Below, one piece after another: positions 23,850 to 34,974 of a stretch of 45,045 nt of DNA; positions within the stretch are counted from its first letter, which is position 1, and every line of letters begins with the position of its first letter. The notes beneath the pieces were generated by a model. The model was not told the DNA's origin, searched no databases, and worked only from the letters and a program-made list of their open reading frames with translations. Origin of the DNA: Krasilnikovozyma curviuscula (taxonomy: Eukaryota > Basidiomycota > Tremellomycetes > Cystofilobasidiales > Mrakiaceae); assembly GCA_014825775.1 (NCBI GenBank), contig MVAQ01000180.1:1-45045 (forward strand), in the 5' to 3' direction. Made by a program: the position numbers and the translations under genes.

Positions 23850-24797
23850 GATTCATACAATATGTTCTTGCTCCCTAAACCATAGGACTAGCTTTGACAT
23901 ATACAAAACTGAGAACTCTTGATGGAATCTTTCAATGAGCATGGTCAACTTGTGCCTACAAAACTGTACAGATTTCCAGCCCGCCACCTCGTAGTTCTGT
24001 GCACCTGTACTTCTTTCTGGTCCTGGTCGAATACTTAGCTTTCCCTTCGTTGTTTGTGATCCGAATATGACAGAATGCTGGAGCAATAGCGAGTGTTTTG
24101 AATGAATTCCTCGGCGAACGAAACGGATATTGGCCACACGGTCCAACTTTTTTCGAGTTGACCCAGCTCTGGTGCACTTCTCCCACGACTTTCCGTTCCA
24201 AGCTACTTACCAAGCTTACCTGTGAGCACCAGTTTCCAATTCTTCTTCTCTCACTCTATCTGACAGTACTCTTAATTGGTCTGTAGTTCATACTCATTGC
24301 ATCAAAAAGGGAGGAGTTGAATCGATTCAGCTTCCTTTCAAATCAGTGGTCACAACATTTTCTCTGCTTTAAACCGGGACGACCTTAGACGTGAGTAGAT
24401 TCTGTTCAGTCTATTAATGGTATTCTGTCGCTAACAAAGCCTCTCATTGTGCCTTGCAGTCCTTTGTCTTGAGTCAGTAACCGCTGCTTCAATTTTTTTC
24501 TCACACGGAGTTGCACAGCTAATCAGTTTGAACACTTGTTTTTTCCTTGTAACCAATTCTGTGTTTGTTTGCGATTCAATTACTGCTCTGCTCCATTCCT
24601 TTGGTGCTGTTGAATAGGTGGTGTTCCGTCAGGGGTGAGCCTTTACTTCTGAGCGACGCAGGCAGCGTCATCATAATACTGGAATGCTGACTTTTTATGT
24701 TGATTTTGGTGCTAGGCGAACCACCTTAACCCGACTTTTGCAAATCAGGAAAACATCTTCAATTCAACCCCAGGACATTAGCTCAATCTTCACCTCG
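23850..24797. other. Long upstream region/leader of the ornithine decarboxylase gene
   Basis: No protein gene is recognised. From about 24385 the stretch is rich in splice-like signals (GTGAGT at 24390, TTGCAG, TTGAATAG, GGTGAGC), suggesting one or more introns in a long 5' leader. A plus-strand open frame at 24098-24286 has no recognisable product. An ATG at 24684 is in frame with the ODC start and open through it. Confidence 0.5.
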
Positions 24798-26601
24798 ATG
24801 GCAACCCTCCTCGGCTTCCCACCACCAACCTCTGATCTCACCTTCGACCCTTTCGTCGCTGCTGTCTCCCAATCACGCGAAGTTCCTCTTCTCACTCCAC
24901 CAAATGCCTCACCACAGTCAGTCAATAGAGTTGTGCTCCCACCTGCTGCACCACTCCCACCAGTCACCGACGGACCCATCGATGAGCTTTTGCAAAGCAG
25001 AATCGCAGCTGCGCTAGCCGGGAACGAAGATGAAACTGCTTTCTTTGTTGCTGATCTTGGGGAAGTGTGGAAAGCTTGGACTAGCTGGACTCAACATCTT
25101 TCTAGAGTTGAACTGTTCTACGGTGAGGCAACAACCGCACACCGTATTTGATGTTTGCGTTCGCTCAAGGAATCTCTTCTTTATCTCACAGCTGTCAAGT
25201 GCAACCCAGATCCGGTTGTCCTTCATCTTCTCTCGCTGCTCGGCACTGGTTTTGACTGCGCTTCCCAAGCTGAGTTCACCACCGTCCTCTCCCTCCCAGC
25301 CCCTCCACCTCCAAGCAAAATCATATTCGCCAACCCATGCAAGCCTGTCTCTTTTGTTCGTTCAGCCAAAAGATTGGGTGTTGATATGATGACCTTCGAC
25401 AATGCCGATGAAGTTCTCAAAATTGCAAAAACGCACCCAGGCGCCAAGCTCGTCATTCGAATCCTCACCGACGACTCTAATTCTCTCTGCCGACTTGGTC
25501 TCAAGTTCGGGGCGAATTTGAGCTCCTGCCCTGAGCTATTGAAGCTGGCCAGAGACATGGGATTGGACGTCATTGGTGTCAGCTTCCACGTTGGAAGTGG
25601 CTGCAAAGACCCATACACTTTCGTCGATGCACTCGAGAGGGCTAAGAATGTCTTCAAAATGGGCAAGGACTTCGGTTTCGATTTCAAGCTTCTTGATGTT
25701 GGAGGGTGAGTTTGGTGTCTCCTTGGAGTAGTTTCGACGAGTCATACTGATGGCCGCTTCCCTCTTTAGTGGCTTCGAGCACGAAAACTTCATTGAAACC
25801 GCTGAGATTCTCTCATCCGCTCTCGATCTCTACTTCCCTCGCTCTATGGGAGTCAGAATCATCGGAGAACCGGGCCGTTTCGTTGTCTCTACCGCCTTCA
25901 CCTTGGCTACCAACATCATCGCTCGTCGCGCCGCTGGCAAGATGATTAAGGAGCTCTCCGGTGCCGATGATGTTAAACACATGAATGTTGAGGAGGATGG
26001 TGATATTCCAGCTGCCGATGCTGATGATGCTGCTCAAGTTATGTGTAAGTTAAATCTGACAGCATTGGTGATGTGCAGTACTGACAGGCATTTGCATTTC
26101 CAGACTACATCAACGACGGTGTCTACAGCTCCTTCAACTGCATTATGTTCGATCACCAAATTGTCCACCCATTCCCATTGACCCTCAATGGAGGTAAAAA
26201 TATCTGTGCCGTCCCAACCAGTTACCCTCCAAACATCGCCTTGGAGCAGGATCTTACTCTCACCATGGGTTTTAAGGAGGAAGATTCTTGGAAAGCCAGT
26301 ATATGGGGTCCCACCTGTGACTCTATTGATTGCGTCAGAAGCAAGGTCTGGATTCCCAAGCAAACTGAAGTCGGTGATTGGATCGGATGGGGTATGATGG
26401 GTGCTTACACAATTTGTGCTGCTTCTCAGTTCAACGGGTAAGCATTATTCTCTTGCTTCACACTTTTAACTTCTTCCGACCATCTACTCTTCTATCAGTT
26501 TCAATCGCTCGTCTGTATTCTATACTGTCGGCGCTGATCCGGTTGCTTCTGCCGCTGTATCTCGCCTCATCCCCGTCTCAGCATCCTCCGACGAGTGGTA
26601 A
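24798..26601 (+). CDS. SPE1: Ornithine decarboxylase
   Basis: A PLP enzyme making putrescine, the first step of polyamine synthesis, in the cytosol. ATG 24798-24800 gives MATLLGFPPPTSDLTF. Exons join in phase through FYAVKCNPDP (PLP lysine), FANPCKPVSFVRSAKRLGV, DDSNSLCRLGLKFG, HVGSGC, LLDVGGGFEHENF, GEPGRFVVSTAFTL, YYINDGVYSSFNCI and WGPTCDSIDC, which contains the catalytic Cys. It ends at TAA 26599-26601. All active-site motifs of eukaryotic ODC are intact. An acidic insert (VKHMNVEEDGDIPAADADDA) lies before the YYINDG segment. An in-frame ATG at 24684 would add 38 residues; I prefer 24798 because the extension resembles leader sequence. The gene is convergent with kynureninase, leaving 197 bp between them. 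Confidence 0.96.
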
Positions 26602-26798
26602 ATCGCAATCACCCAGTTTAACACGTTAGGCTATGTTTTTCACACTATTTTGAACCATTTGAAACAACATCAGCCCTGCGTTACCTATGTGCAGTTCTTC
26701 TTGGCTTACGTAGCATGATTTAATGTACTTTCTCCTTGCAACCTTATAAAATTGACGAGCGTAATACCAAATTCTATTAATATTATCGAAAGTGCTGA

Positions 26799-28583
26799 TT
26801 AGACAGATGCCATCGCTTCATCAAGCGCTTTAGCCGCAACCCAACAGTCAACCCAACCACAGTAAGCTGGCACTGGTGCAAGCCGAATCACATCTGGGCG
26901 TCGCTCATCTCCCATGACACCGTACTTTTTCACCATGAAATTGAACACCGTCTCCAACAATTCAGGGACAATTGGCTGTTGCGGTGGTGAGAACAGCTGG
27001 ATCGAGATTTGAGTTCCACGAAGATGAGGTTCAGATGGAGTTAAAATCCTGAAAAAAGGCTTCGTTCTTGATTCAGCTTTGTCGGTGTTGGAAACGAAGT
27101 GTTCTGATCTCTGCAGTAAGGTTTCCAGATACGCCGTGACCTCAACTGATTTTTTACGCAGAGCAGGGAGGCCGCCCACCTGCTTGAGAGTCTGCAGCGC
27201 GGATATGACTGGAACGATAGAGTATAGAGGTGGGTTGGAGTGTTGAAATCGTCCGGCACCCTTCATCGGTTCGAACTGGAAAGGCATTTTGAAGCGTGTT
27301 TCCGTGTTGTGGCCCCACCAGCCCGCAAGTCTTGATTGTCAACCAAAATGAAAGTATCGGGTCAGAATTTCAAATGGCAAAGGACAGTACAGATAGAATC
27401 ACCTACCGTGGAACTTCCTCATCTGAGTCCCATTTTTCATGGACAAACAGACCACCAACAGCTCCCGGGCCAGAGTTGAGGTATTTGTAGGAACACCATA
27501 CAGCGAAATCTACGTTCCAATCGTGGAGTTGTAGAGGGATATTTCCAACAGCATGTGCAAGATCAAACCCAACTATACAGCCCTGTGATTAAGTGCGGTG
27601 CAATCGAAAATAGAGTCAGTTTACCATCAACGCAGCGGTATTGATACAAACTCACCGCGGCATGACCAGCTTTCGTGATCTCTTTCATCTCAAAGACTTC
27701 ACCAGTGTAGTACTGAATGCCAGGAAGCCACACAAGTGCAATACTGGAACCTTCATCGCTCTGAAGAATATCGATGATATCGGATGTTCGCATGGAGAAT
27801 TCGCCGTCTCGCGGTTTCACTAGAAGCAACGCATCGGATGGAGGAGAGTGAAGGTGGAGATGAGACTGAATGGCATACTGAAGACAGAGACAACCTAATG
27901 AGAAACTTGTCGGTTAAAAGAGGCATCAAAAACTAACTCACCATGTCACTTGGGAATGCTTTCTCCTCGACGAGAATCTTGTATCTTGTGTTCGTTGGGC
28001 GGTAGAAAGAAATAAACAGAGAGTTTAGGTTGGATGTAAGAGTTGAAGTACAAGCAACTTCTCTCTCATTTGCTCCTGTTTTTGTAGCATAATTGAACCG
28101 CCGGTAAGGTGTACATTTCGCTAGAAGACTCGAAGGAAACGGAAGGAGACGAACCGACAATCTCAGAAAGGAGAGGAGTGATATGTTCATCAATCGATTT
28201 CCAAGGACGATCGTGAGGGTGATCAAAGTGACCCAGTACAGCTCTGTGAAGCAGAACGGGCTGTCAGGATATAAGCGAAAGTCTACTGCTCGACATGATC
28301 GCACCTTTCTCCCCACACAGCCATCTCTTCCTGGACAACCTGAACAGTAGATTTAGGCTGTAAGCCAAGCGAGTTTCCCGCCATGTAGATTGCTGGTGTC
28401 GAATCATCTGCAGGAGGTTGAAGTATGAGTCAGAAAACGCTTCCCGGTCGAACTGAAAGCAGCTGGCTCACCTCCTCCTTCTTTGCCCAAAGCCTTCATA
28501 GTCGGCCTCACATAGAGATCCTTTGACTCTCTGAGTGGGTCTTCTTCGTCCTTCTTCTGCGCGTAAGCGAGAGAGAAATCCAT
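26799..28583 (-). CDS. BNA5: Kynureninase
   Basis: A PLP hydrolase that splits kynurenine or 3-hydroxykynurenine to (3-hydroxy)anthranilate and alanine, in tryptophan breakdown and de novo NAD synthesis. ATG 28581-28583 begins [18 protein letters not shown]. Exons join in phase to give [91 protein letters not shown], the PLP-lysine segment [12 protein letters not shown] and [21 protein letters not shown]. The end has [23 protein letters not shown] and a stop at 26799-26801. Length is about 450 residues, as usual. It is transcribed away from the muconate cyclase-like gene. Confidence 0.95.
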
Positions 28584-28845
28584 TTTAGTTGTGGGGGACG
28601 ACGAAGGTGCTTGAATCTCGATAATCAGATTGACAGGAGTCCCAATAAATTGTCCAGTAGCACAGCCCTTCTATCTGGCAAGAATGGAAAATTGATGGAA
28701 ATTGGGCAGAATGTGGACGAGAGTAAATCCGCTTGACAAAAGTGACTTCGAAGGAGATTCATTCTTCTGAACGTCAACGCTCAACACGGCTTTATCATTC
28801 AAGTTAAAGGCAGTGGTAGCAGGAGTTCTGCGTAGTTTTAGAACC
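28584..28845. promoter_or_regulatory. Shared 262-bp divergent promoter, kynureninase / muconate cyclase-like gene
   Basis: The two start codons face away from each other across only 262 bp, so the genes must share regulatory DNA. I see no clear TATA box. The region has runs of purines and C-rich stretches but no motif I would name. Confidence 0.7.
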
Positions 28846-30545
28846 ATGGCTTCATCAGCTCTAACAGAGTCCTCGCTGTTCCCGGCTTCAGTCTCATCTG
28901 GCGTCCATTTTCTGGCTTCAGGTCAGTCGTATCGCATCAAATGCAGCCCAAACTATTCCAAGTGCTGATCATGGTTTATCACTCTGTTTCCCAGGCTCAT
29001 TCACTTCAGCCCTTCTTTACGTTCTTTCCTGGACGCCTTCACTCTCGTTGCTCTCTGTCGTCGCAAATATCCCAGCCAAAGGACCTCACCAGTACCTTGC
29101 ACTCAACAAGAAGAGGGACGTCGTTTATGCTACCTCTTGGGCTCTTCCAAGCGAGCTTAGCGCTTGGAAAGTGATTGCTGGAAATGAGACCGTCGGTGGA
29201 GTTGTTGGATTGGAAGAAATCAACAGTGCGCCTATTAGTAAGTTCTTCTTCTCGCTTTGTCTTCTGAAGAATTTCTAAATGAAACGGCTTCATATTGCGT
29301 TTCTCTCTTTGTAGCTGCAACATCATCTTACATCGCGGTAAACTACCCGTTCATATACAGTGCTGGAGGTCCAACCGGGGAAGTTCACACCATGAGTGCG
29401 TCAACGGAAGGTTTTGAGGAGAAGATTCAAGAGGTCTTGTTCGTTCCAGAGGAAGAGTTGGAAGCTGCTGATAAGACGAAAGCTGCGTTGGTGAGTGATT
29501 CTCTGTGCTCTTGTCCATCCGCAACACATAGTCTCTGAAACAAAACGTTGTTTTGACAGAGATATGGCTCTCACGCAGTCGAGCTGTGTGCTGGAAAGGC
29601 TTATATTCCTGTTCTGTAAGGCCCTTTTCAAAACCCCTTTCCTTATTTATCAGGCTATTCACTGGCCGACTCTTCATCTGATAGTGGCACAAACTCCATC
29701 AATGTCTATGCTGTTGAAACTACTAAAGGAACTCTCACGCTTCTTGATGAAGTGAAGAGTCCAAGAGAAGGTGACGGACCAAGACACTGTGTATGCAGTG
29801 CTGATGGAAAGTTTGTTTACTCTGTGAGTTGAAGCCCTTTGATTTCTTAGAAAAAAAAGAAAACGGATATTAATTTTCTATTTTGATTAATACTACGTTC
29901 CTTTCTGTGTAGGTTACCGAACACAGTGAGCATGCTCCTAAATATGACTTTACATGAAAGTTCTTCTCTGACGGCATGTTTTGTTGCTATCCCGTCCCAG
30001 CATCATTTGTTGATGTTTATTCCGTCACTGAGAAGTCATTGCAATACTTAGAATCTAAATCGGTGCTACCTCCTTGTGAGTACGAGTATATCTTTACCTT
30101 TTAACGATTGGTGTCCGACTGTTCTTCCATCGTTTCGCTAGCGGTCAATCCTCATGACTACCGTGGGGACACTATCAGATTCTCTGTCACTTCTCCATAT
30201 ATATTTGCCACTACCAGAGGTCAAACCTCCTCCGACCTCGGCTACCTCACCGCCTTCCAACTCGACACCACGACCGGTTTGTTCGTCAACGAGCCAATAA
30301 CGTGGCAGACTCCAACGTGGGGAGGCAAAGCTAACGCGATTGAAGTCTTTCCTTTTGAGAAGACTCTTGAAGAACAGGAAAACAGAGGGGAATGGATTGT
30401 GTTGACAGACCACTCGAGCGAGGGTTTGATTTTGATTGTCGAGTGGGACGCAGAAAATCTCGAGTTCAGGGAACTGGCCAGGACTGTTCTGAAGGATAGT
30501 GATGGATCAAATGCTGGTGGGAGTCATGCTGTTTGGTTGCAGTAG
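28846..30545 (+). CDS. Carboxy-cis,cis-muconate cyclase-like lactonase (7-bladed propeller)
   Basis: Fungal 3-carboxy-cis,cis-muconate cyclase acts in the protocatechuate branch of the beta-ketoadipate pathway. ATG 28846-28848 gives MASSALTESSLFPASV. The first intron (from 28922) restores GSFTSALLYVLSW. Then come ANIPAKGPHQYLALNKKRD, VNYPFIYSAGGPTGEVHTMS, YGSHAVELCAGKAYIP, SINVYAVETTKGTLTLLDE, DGPRHCVCSADGKFVYS, FVDVYSV and SPYIFATTRG, ending NAGGSHAVWLQ. These repeating beta-blade segments and the GPRH-type motif fit PF10282 lactonases. There are at least seven exons, and some middle junctions (29560-30110) are only approximate. A related 6-phosphogluconolactonase-like enzyme is the alternative. 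Confidence 0.82.
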
Positions 30546-30946
30546 GGAGAGCGCTGTGAGTCACCGTTCCCATGTATGTTCGCCGCATAGTTTTGGCAGC
30601 GACTCTAACGCGTCTGAATTTTTCTCGCAGAACAGTTACTGAAATTTAAATATGAATTGAATTGAATTCTTGTCTTGTCTGAAGCTCAAACGTCAGATTC
30701 GTTTGCAGATACTAGCGAAGCAGCGTGCAATGCAGAGCCTCTATTCTGCCGGTCAACGTCCCTCATGATTATTTTCCTCCTGATTCTACCAGTTCGGCAG
30801 TTCAATGCATCGCTGAGCTACCACGTTTAGAGAGGAAGCTTGAAGTTGAAAAATGGCTCAGTTTTACTGCATCTCAGCGTCCACTTGCCCTGCAGTATTG
30901 ATCAATATCAGCGGACCACAGCTCAATCGACTATACTACTTCTTTT

Positions 30947-31171
30947 TCATCCATCCTTGAAGCTCCCCATCAGAAGTTGCCTGTCAAATCTTTCAGCAGG
31001 CATTGTTCTTTTCACAGGAACTGGGGCCAAAGCAGCTGTGGGTGTATCAGGAGGTTCTCGATCAGAGATCGCCGTTTGTCTATGGGCATTGTCTATGGGG
31101 CACTCGTCACCTAGAGCTTCAGATGCTCGACGCCTCGAGAGCCTATATAGAATTCTCAGAATCCTCGACAT
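30947..31171 (-). CDS. Candidate small hydrophilic protein, unverified
   Basis: A 74-codon minus-strand frame starts with a basic segment (RILRILYRLSRRRASEALG), continues through Pro/Thr-rich hydrophilic sequence and ends FKDG. I do not recognise it. It overlaps a longer open frame on the other strand, so at most one is likely real, and both may be chance. Listed because the surrounding gap is unusually long for this gene-dense window. Confidence 0.15.
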   Translation of the reverse strand: MSRILRILYRLSRRRASEALGDECPIDNAHRQTAISDREPPDTPTAALAPVPVKRTMPAERFDRQLLMGSFKDG

Positions 31172-31343
31172 ATTGAAGAAGGTTTTCTACCAGGTTCAGC
31201 TTTTAACCACATCCTGGCCTGTGTGATGATCTTTTCCCAAAGCGATGCATGTTCTGAGACCATACACAAGCGCTTCGTTCTCAACCATCTGCATATGCTC
31301 TATTTACAACTCCCAACACATCAAATCTCAATTGGAATACACC

Positions 31344-31448
31344 ATGGTCGGTGTCGGAGACCCCTGCGCAATTTCCACCTCCTCATGTCTTAAGATGCTG
31401 GTCACCAGCAAACTGTTCGACGAGGTATATACTGGCTTATTTAAGTGA
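31344..31448 (+). CDS. Candidate small ORF, unverified
   Basis: A 34-codon frame (MVGVGDPCAISTSSCLKML start) with favourable start context and a leader-like upstream stretch. A GTATAT site after the FDE codons could splice in phase to GTAGCAGCT at about 31488, giving a 35-residue product. Function unknown; it may not be translated. Confidence 0.15.
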   Translation: MVGVGDPCAISTSSCLKMLVTSKLFDEVYTGLFK

Positions 31449-31913
31449 GGGGCTGGGGTTTAGCTATCTTGAAGAAGGGAAAGACAGGTAGCAGCTGTCG
31501 AGACTGAGAGATGATGTCTTGTGGGGTCAATTAAGTTCGGGGCTGCGAAGGGGCTGAGAAGAGTGGACTGGAATGGTCAGCGCGGTTTGCTGGGGTAGTC
31601 TCCGGAGCACTCTCTTTAGAGACACTTGGATTAGAAGTACGACTTCAGATGGTGGCCACAGGCTCTTTGAGTTAAGTCAGGGTACCTGATCAAATTGATG
31701 CGAGATTCAGCCTAATTTCTGCTTCTTATCCAGATAATCAATCAGAAAGTGGACTCTTGGCCTTCGAATAGTTCCTCTCGTATATATATTCCCCACCTGA
31801 TAGTTTAGATTCAGAGGTGATTCGGATACCGGTGTCCGCGCATAGAAAAGGTTGACCGCAGACGGTCAGGATCTCAAGTTCAGCCTTTGGCTGAAAGTCT
31901 CTCCCTTTGTGCC

Positions 31914-34798
31914 ATGGCTGCTGGGAACAAAGCATTACATCACCAGCTGAACTTATACACCGGTCCAGATACATATGTAAGTCTTCTCCCAGCGTCCAGA
32001 GTTTGTCGTTCCTAGTTCCGCTTTCTAACCCAAGACTTCTTTGTTCAGGTGTTTGAACCGGTGGAAAGCTCATCTATCACTGCTTTTGGCGGCATAGAAA
32101 AATCCGGTCATGACAGACAGACCCTAGAGGTCGATAGGAGGACAGGAGACATCACCTTGAACCGTGAGTGAAGCAGCTCGGACTCGCTTGTCATAGCGAT
32201 GGCCCATCATTACTGATACCCTTCTCAAATTAAATCAATCATCAACGCTCTCTTGAACGAAATGACTCAATAGCTGCTGTAAGGGGGGCTCCTCTGGGTC
32301 CAGAAAAGGTTATGGCAATCTACGGTATAATGGGAATGATTTCGCTAGCAACCAGTGAGCTACTCCACTGAATTTCTCCTGTACGGATAGCCAGATCCTA
32401 TGCTGACTGGGTTCTGTTGTTTTTCTTAGGTGATTTCCTCGTTCTCATTACAGCGAGAGTTCCAGTAGCTAGGCTCCTCTCCCACGACATTTATCAGGCA
32501 ACCGAGTTCAAGTTGCTTCCAATTTCACTAGGTTCATCGTCTGCATTTCTCCTCTCACATCCTGTAGAATCACGTCTCTTATCGATAGTGGAAACCGGTT
32601 TGAGGAACCTAGGAGGACAACTGCTGTTCTCTTACGGCTGGGATCTCACAAACAGCTTGGAGAGGCAATATCGACAGGAGCGAGCAGCACCGCCTGGGAA
32701 AGGCATCGATTACCTAGGTGGAATTGGAGAAAGGGCGGATGATAGGTTCTTCTGGAACAAGCACATGATGAACCACTTTATGGAGTTCAGTAAAGGAAAT
32801 GGTAGCCGACAAGACGTGGGTACTGCTTTGCACTCTGTTGCTCACTCTGAATGCTGACTCTACTGTTTTGACCTCGCGTAGCTGAGCAGGTTTTCTCTTC
32901 CAGTACTATTTGGTTGTAAGAGCATATTGTTCAAGTGTTAGAGTCACACTGTCTGATTATTTGAATGGTGATTTCTAGCTTTCGCATTGCATTCTTGCAC
33001 CATAAACTCCAAAACCTTCCTGTTTGGCCTGATATCGCGTCGTTCTCGACATCGTGCTGGAACTCGTTTCTTCTCAAGGGGAATAGATCAAGACGGAAAC
33101 ACCTCAAACTATAACGAGACGGAGCAAATCATCTTGTACGACCCGCCGCCTGCCAACTTACCAGGAAGAGTGGAAGGCAAAGAACAGTTTAGTTATGTGC
33201 AGGTCAGAGGTAGTGCACCTGTCTTTTGGGCTCAAATCAACAATCTCAGGTATACGCCTGATCTCCAAGTGATGGATCTACCTGAAACTGTAAGTGCTCG
33301 CTTCACTGCAACCCCATGCGTGTTGTTTTTGACCTCTCTATTTCTAGGAATCAGCATTGAGAGCGCATCTTACAGAGCAGATAGCTCTTTATGGGCCCGT
33401 AATTCTCATTAATCTTATCAACTCTCACGGATACGAGAAGCCAATCAAGGAGGCCGTTGAGACTGCCCTCATCATGGTTGGAGAGCCTAAAGCGCGATAC
33501 GAATATTTTGATTTCCATGGCGAGTGTAAGGGAATGCGATACGACCGTATCAACTCTTTATTCGATCGACTAAGGGAAGATCTAGATGCTCAAGGGTAAG
33601 GCATATTTTATCTCCTATCTTCTACCCTTTGCTTGTTAGTGATTGAGCACATCTTGTCTCTAATTTTTCAGATACTTCCACAGTGGTATCAAGACTGGCG
33701 AGAAGAATGTGTTGCCTGAACCACGAAGACTTCAGAAGTCTGTTGTAAGGTCAAACTGTGAGTCAACACTCTCTGTACCGACGCATTGCGTAGCTCATTT
33801 CACTCGTCATGTCAGGCATGGATTCCCTTGATCGAACCAACGTTGTTCAATCCGCTTTAGCAAAACGTGTGCTTCAATCTCAGCTTCAGGAATGTGGAAT
33901 TCTATCACCGTCAGAATCAATCGATAGTCATGCAGCTTTCATGTGGACATTCAGAAACGTTTGGGCAGATCATGCAGACGCCGTTTCCAACGCTTACTCC
34001 TTCACTGGAGCATTGAAAACCGACTTTACAAGAACTGGGAAAAGGACCAAGCAAGGTGCTCTAGTGGATGGATGGAGGAGTATAAAAAGATATGCGTATG
34101 GAAACTTCTTTGACGGCCAGCGACAGGTCAGTTTGGCTTATCATTTTTGAGTAGCTCGCCGTTTTCTTTGAGAATTTTATGGCTCATATCCTGTGGATAC
34201 TTTTTAGGATGCGTATGATCTGCTCACCGGTGCATTCGTTATGCGAAAAGGATCCTCAACTCAATTCTCGGATGTACGACCGCCAATTACGAAAGTAATG
34301 CCATGGGTGCTGTTCATATCTTCTCTGGTTCTTCTCTCGGTGCTTTTAGTTGGAAATGGAAAGGGTAACTATCCTCATTTGTTTATTTATGGCGCTGTGA
34401 TCCTGAGACCCGAATCTTACTTTGAACAGGTGGGGTTAGCATTCCGGTCGCATTCTTCTGGATATGCGTTGTCTTCATGTCATTTTACTACATATGGGGT
34501 AATGGAATTGAGTACGTTTGCTATTGTCTCTCTTTGTTTTAGCGAAAACTAATGCCTGTATTGTGTCAGGTACGTGGCGTGGCCACATTTGAATCCACCT
34601 CACGAACTACTCAACTACGAAGGCCCAGGATACAGCTCAAAGAAGCGTGGTAGAGGGCAGAAGCTTCCCTTCATTTCTGCAGCACCGGCTAATGTGAGAC
34701 AGGCATTCGAGAGAGCTAAAAGAACAGGTAGTCTGTTGGCAGTGAGCAAGGAAGAAGTGGAGCTGAAGAAGAAGGGCAGAGCAGGGCGGCTTGATTAG
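31914..34798 (+). CDS. SAC1: Sac1-type phosphoinositide phosphatase
   Basis: An ER/Golgi membrane phosphatase that removes phosphate from PI4P and other phosphoinositides. ATG 31914-31916 gives MAAGNKALHHQLNLYTGPD, and the following GTAAGT intron joins to VFEPVESSS. The N-terminal domain includes AIYGIMGMISL, DFLVLITAR and FFWNKHMMNHF. The catalytic domain has GLISRRSRHRAGTRFFSRGID, PVFWAQI, FDFHGECKGMRYDRI and the CX5R(T) loop RSNCMDSLDRTNVVQ. The C-terminus has DGQRQDAYDLLTG, then two hydrophobic segments (PWVLFISSLVLLSVLLV and a second across 34430-34570) that anchor it in the membrane, then a basic tail ending at 34798. The overall order and length (about 680 residues) fit. The position after Met-Asp in the loop is Ser, where the family often has Cys; the catalytic Cys and Arg are intact. 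Confidence 0.95.
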
Positions 34799-34877
34799 CC
34801 TTTATCTCCTGAGATCATATCCCCAACTTCTGGAGTACGTACTAGGTATTGCAAGGCAAGAAAATGAGAACTAAAGT

Positions 34878-34903
34878 GTGAACGCGCAGAGTGAACGCGC
34901 AGA
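34878..34903. repeat. Tandem 13-bp repeat with ACGCGC cores, upstream of ING/PHD gene
   Basis: Two perfect tandem copies of GTGAACGCGCAGA (34878-34890 and 34891-34903), about 72 bp before the ATG at 34975. Each carries ACGCG, the core of fungal MluI cell-cycle boxes; whether it acts so here is inference. Confidence 0.75.
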
Positions 34904-34974
34904 GGCTCGCTGGGTCCGGTATAGGTGGCTTGCTTAACTCGAACTCAAAAACCTCTTCTACTTGGTCTTCGAGG

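Larger units (their letters stand above)
30546..31913. other. 1.37-kb region without a recognised gene, upstream of SAC1
   Basis: No conserved gene found. At 30840-31226 an open frame of 128 residues (+) overlaps one of 74 residues on the minus strand (30947-31171); either could be an exon of an unknown gene. At 31344 an ATG in good context (ACACCATGG) opens a 34-codon frame after a C/A-rich leader-like stretch and carries a GTATAT donor-like site. The SAC1 promoter must also lie here. Confidence 0.45.
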
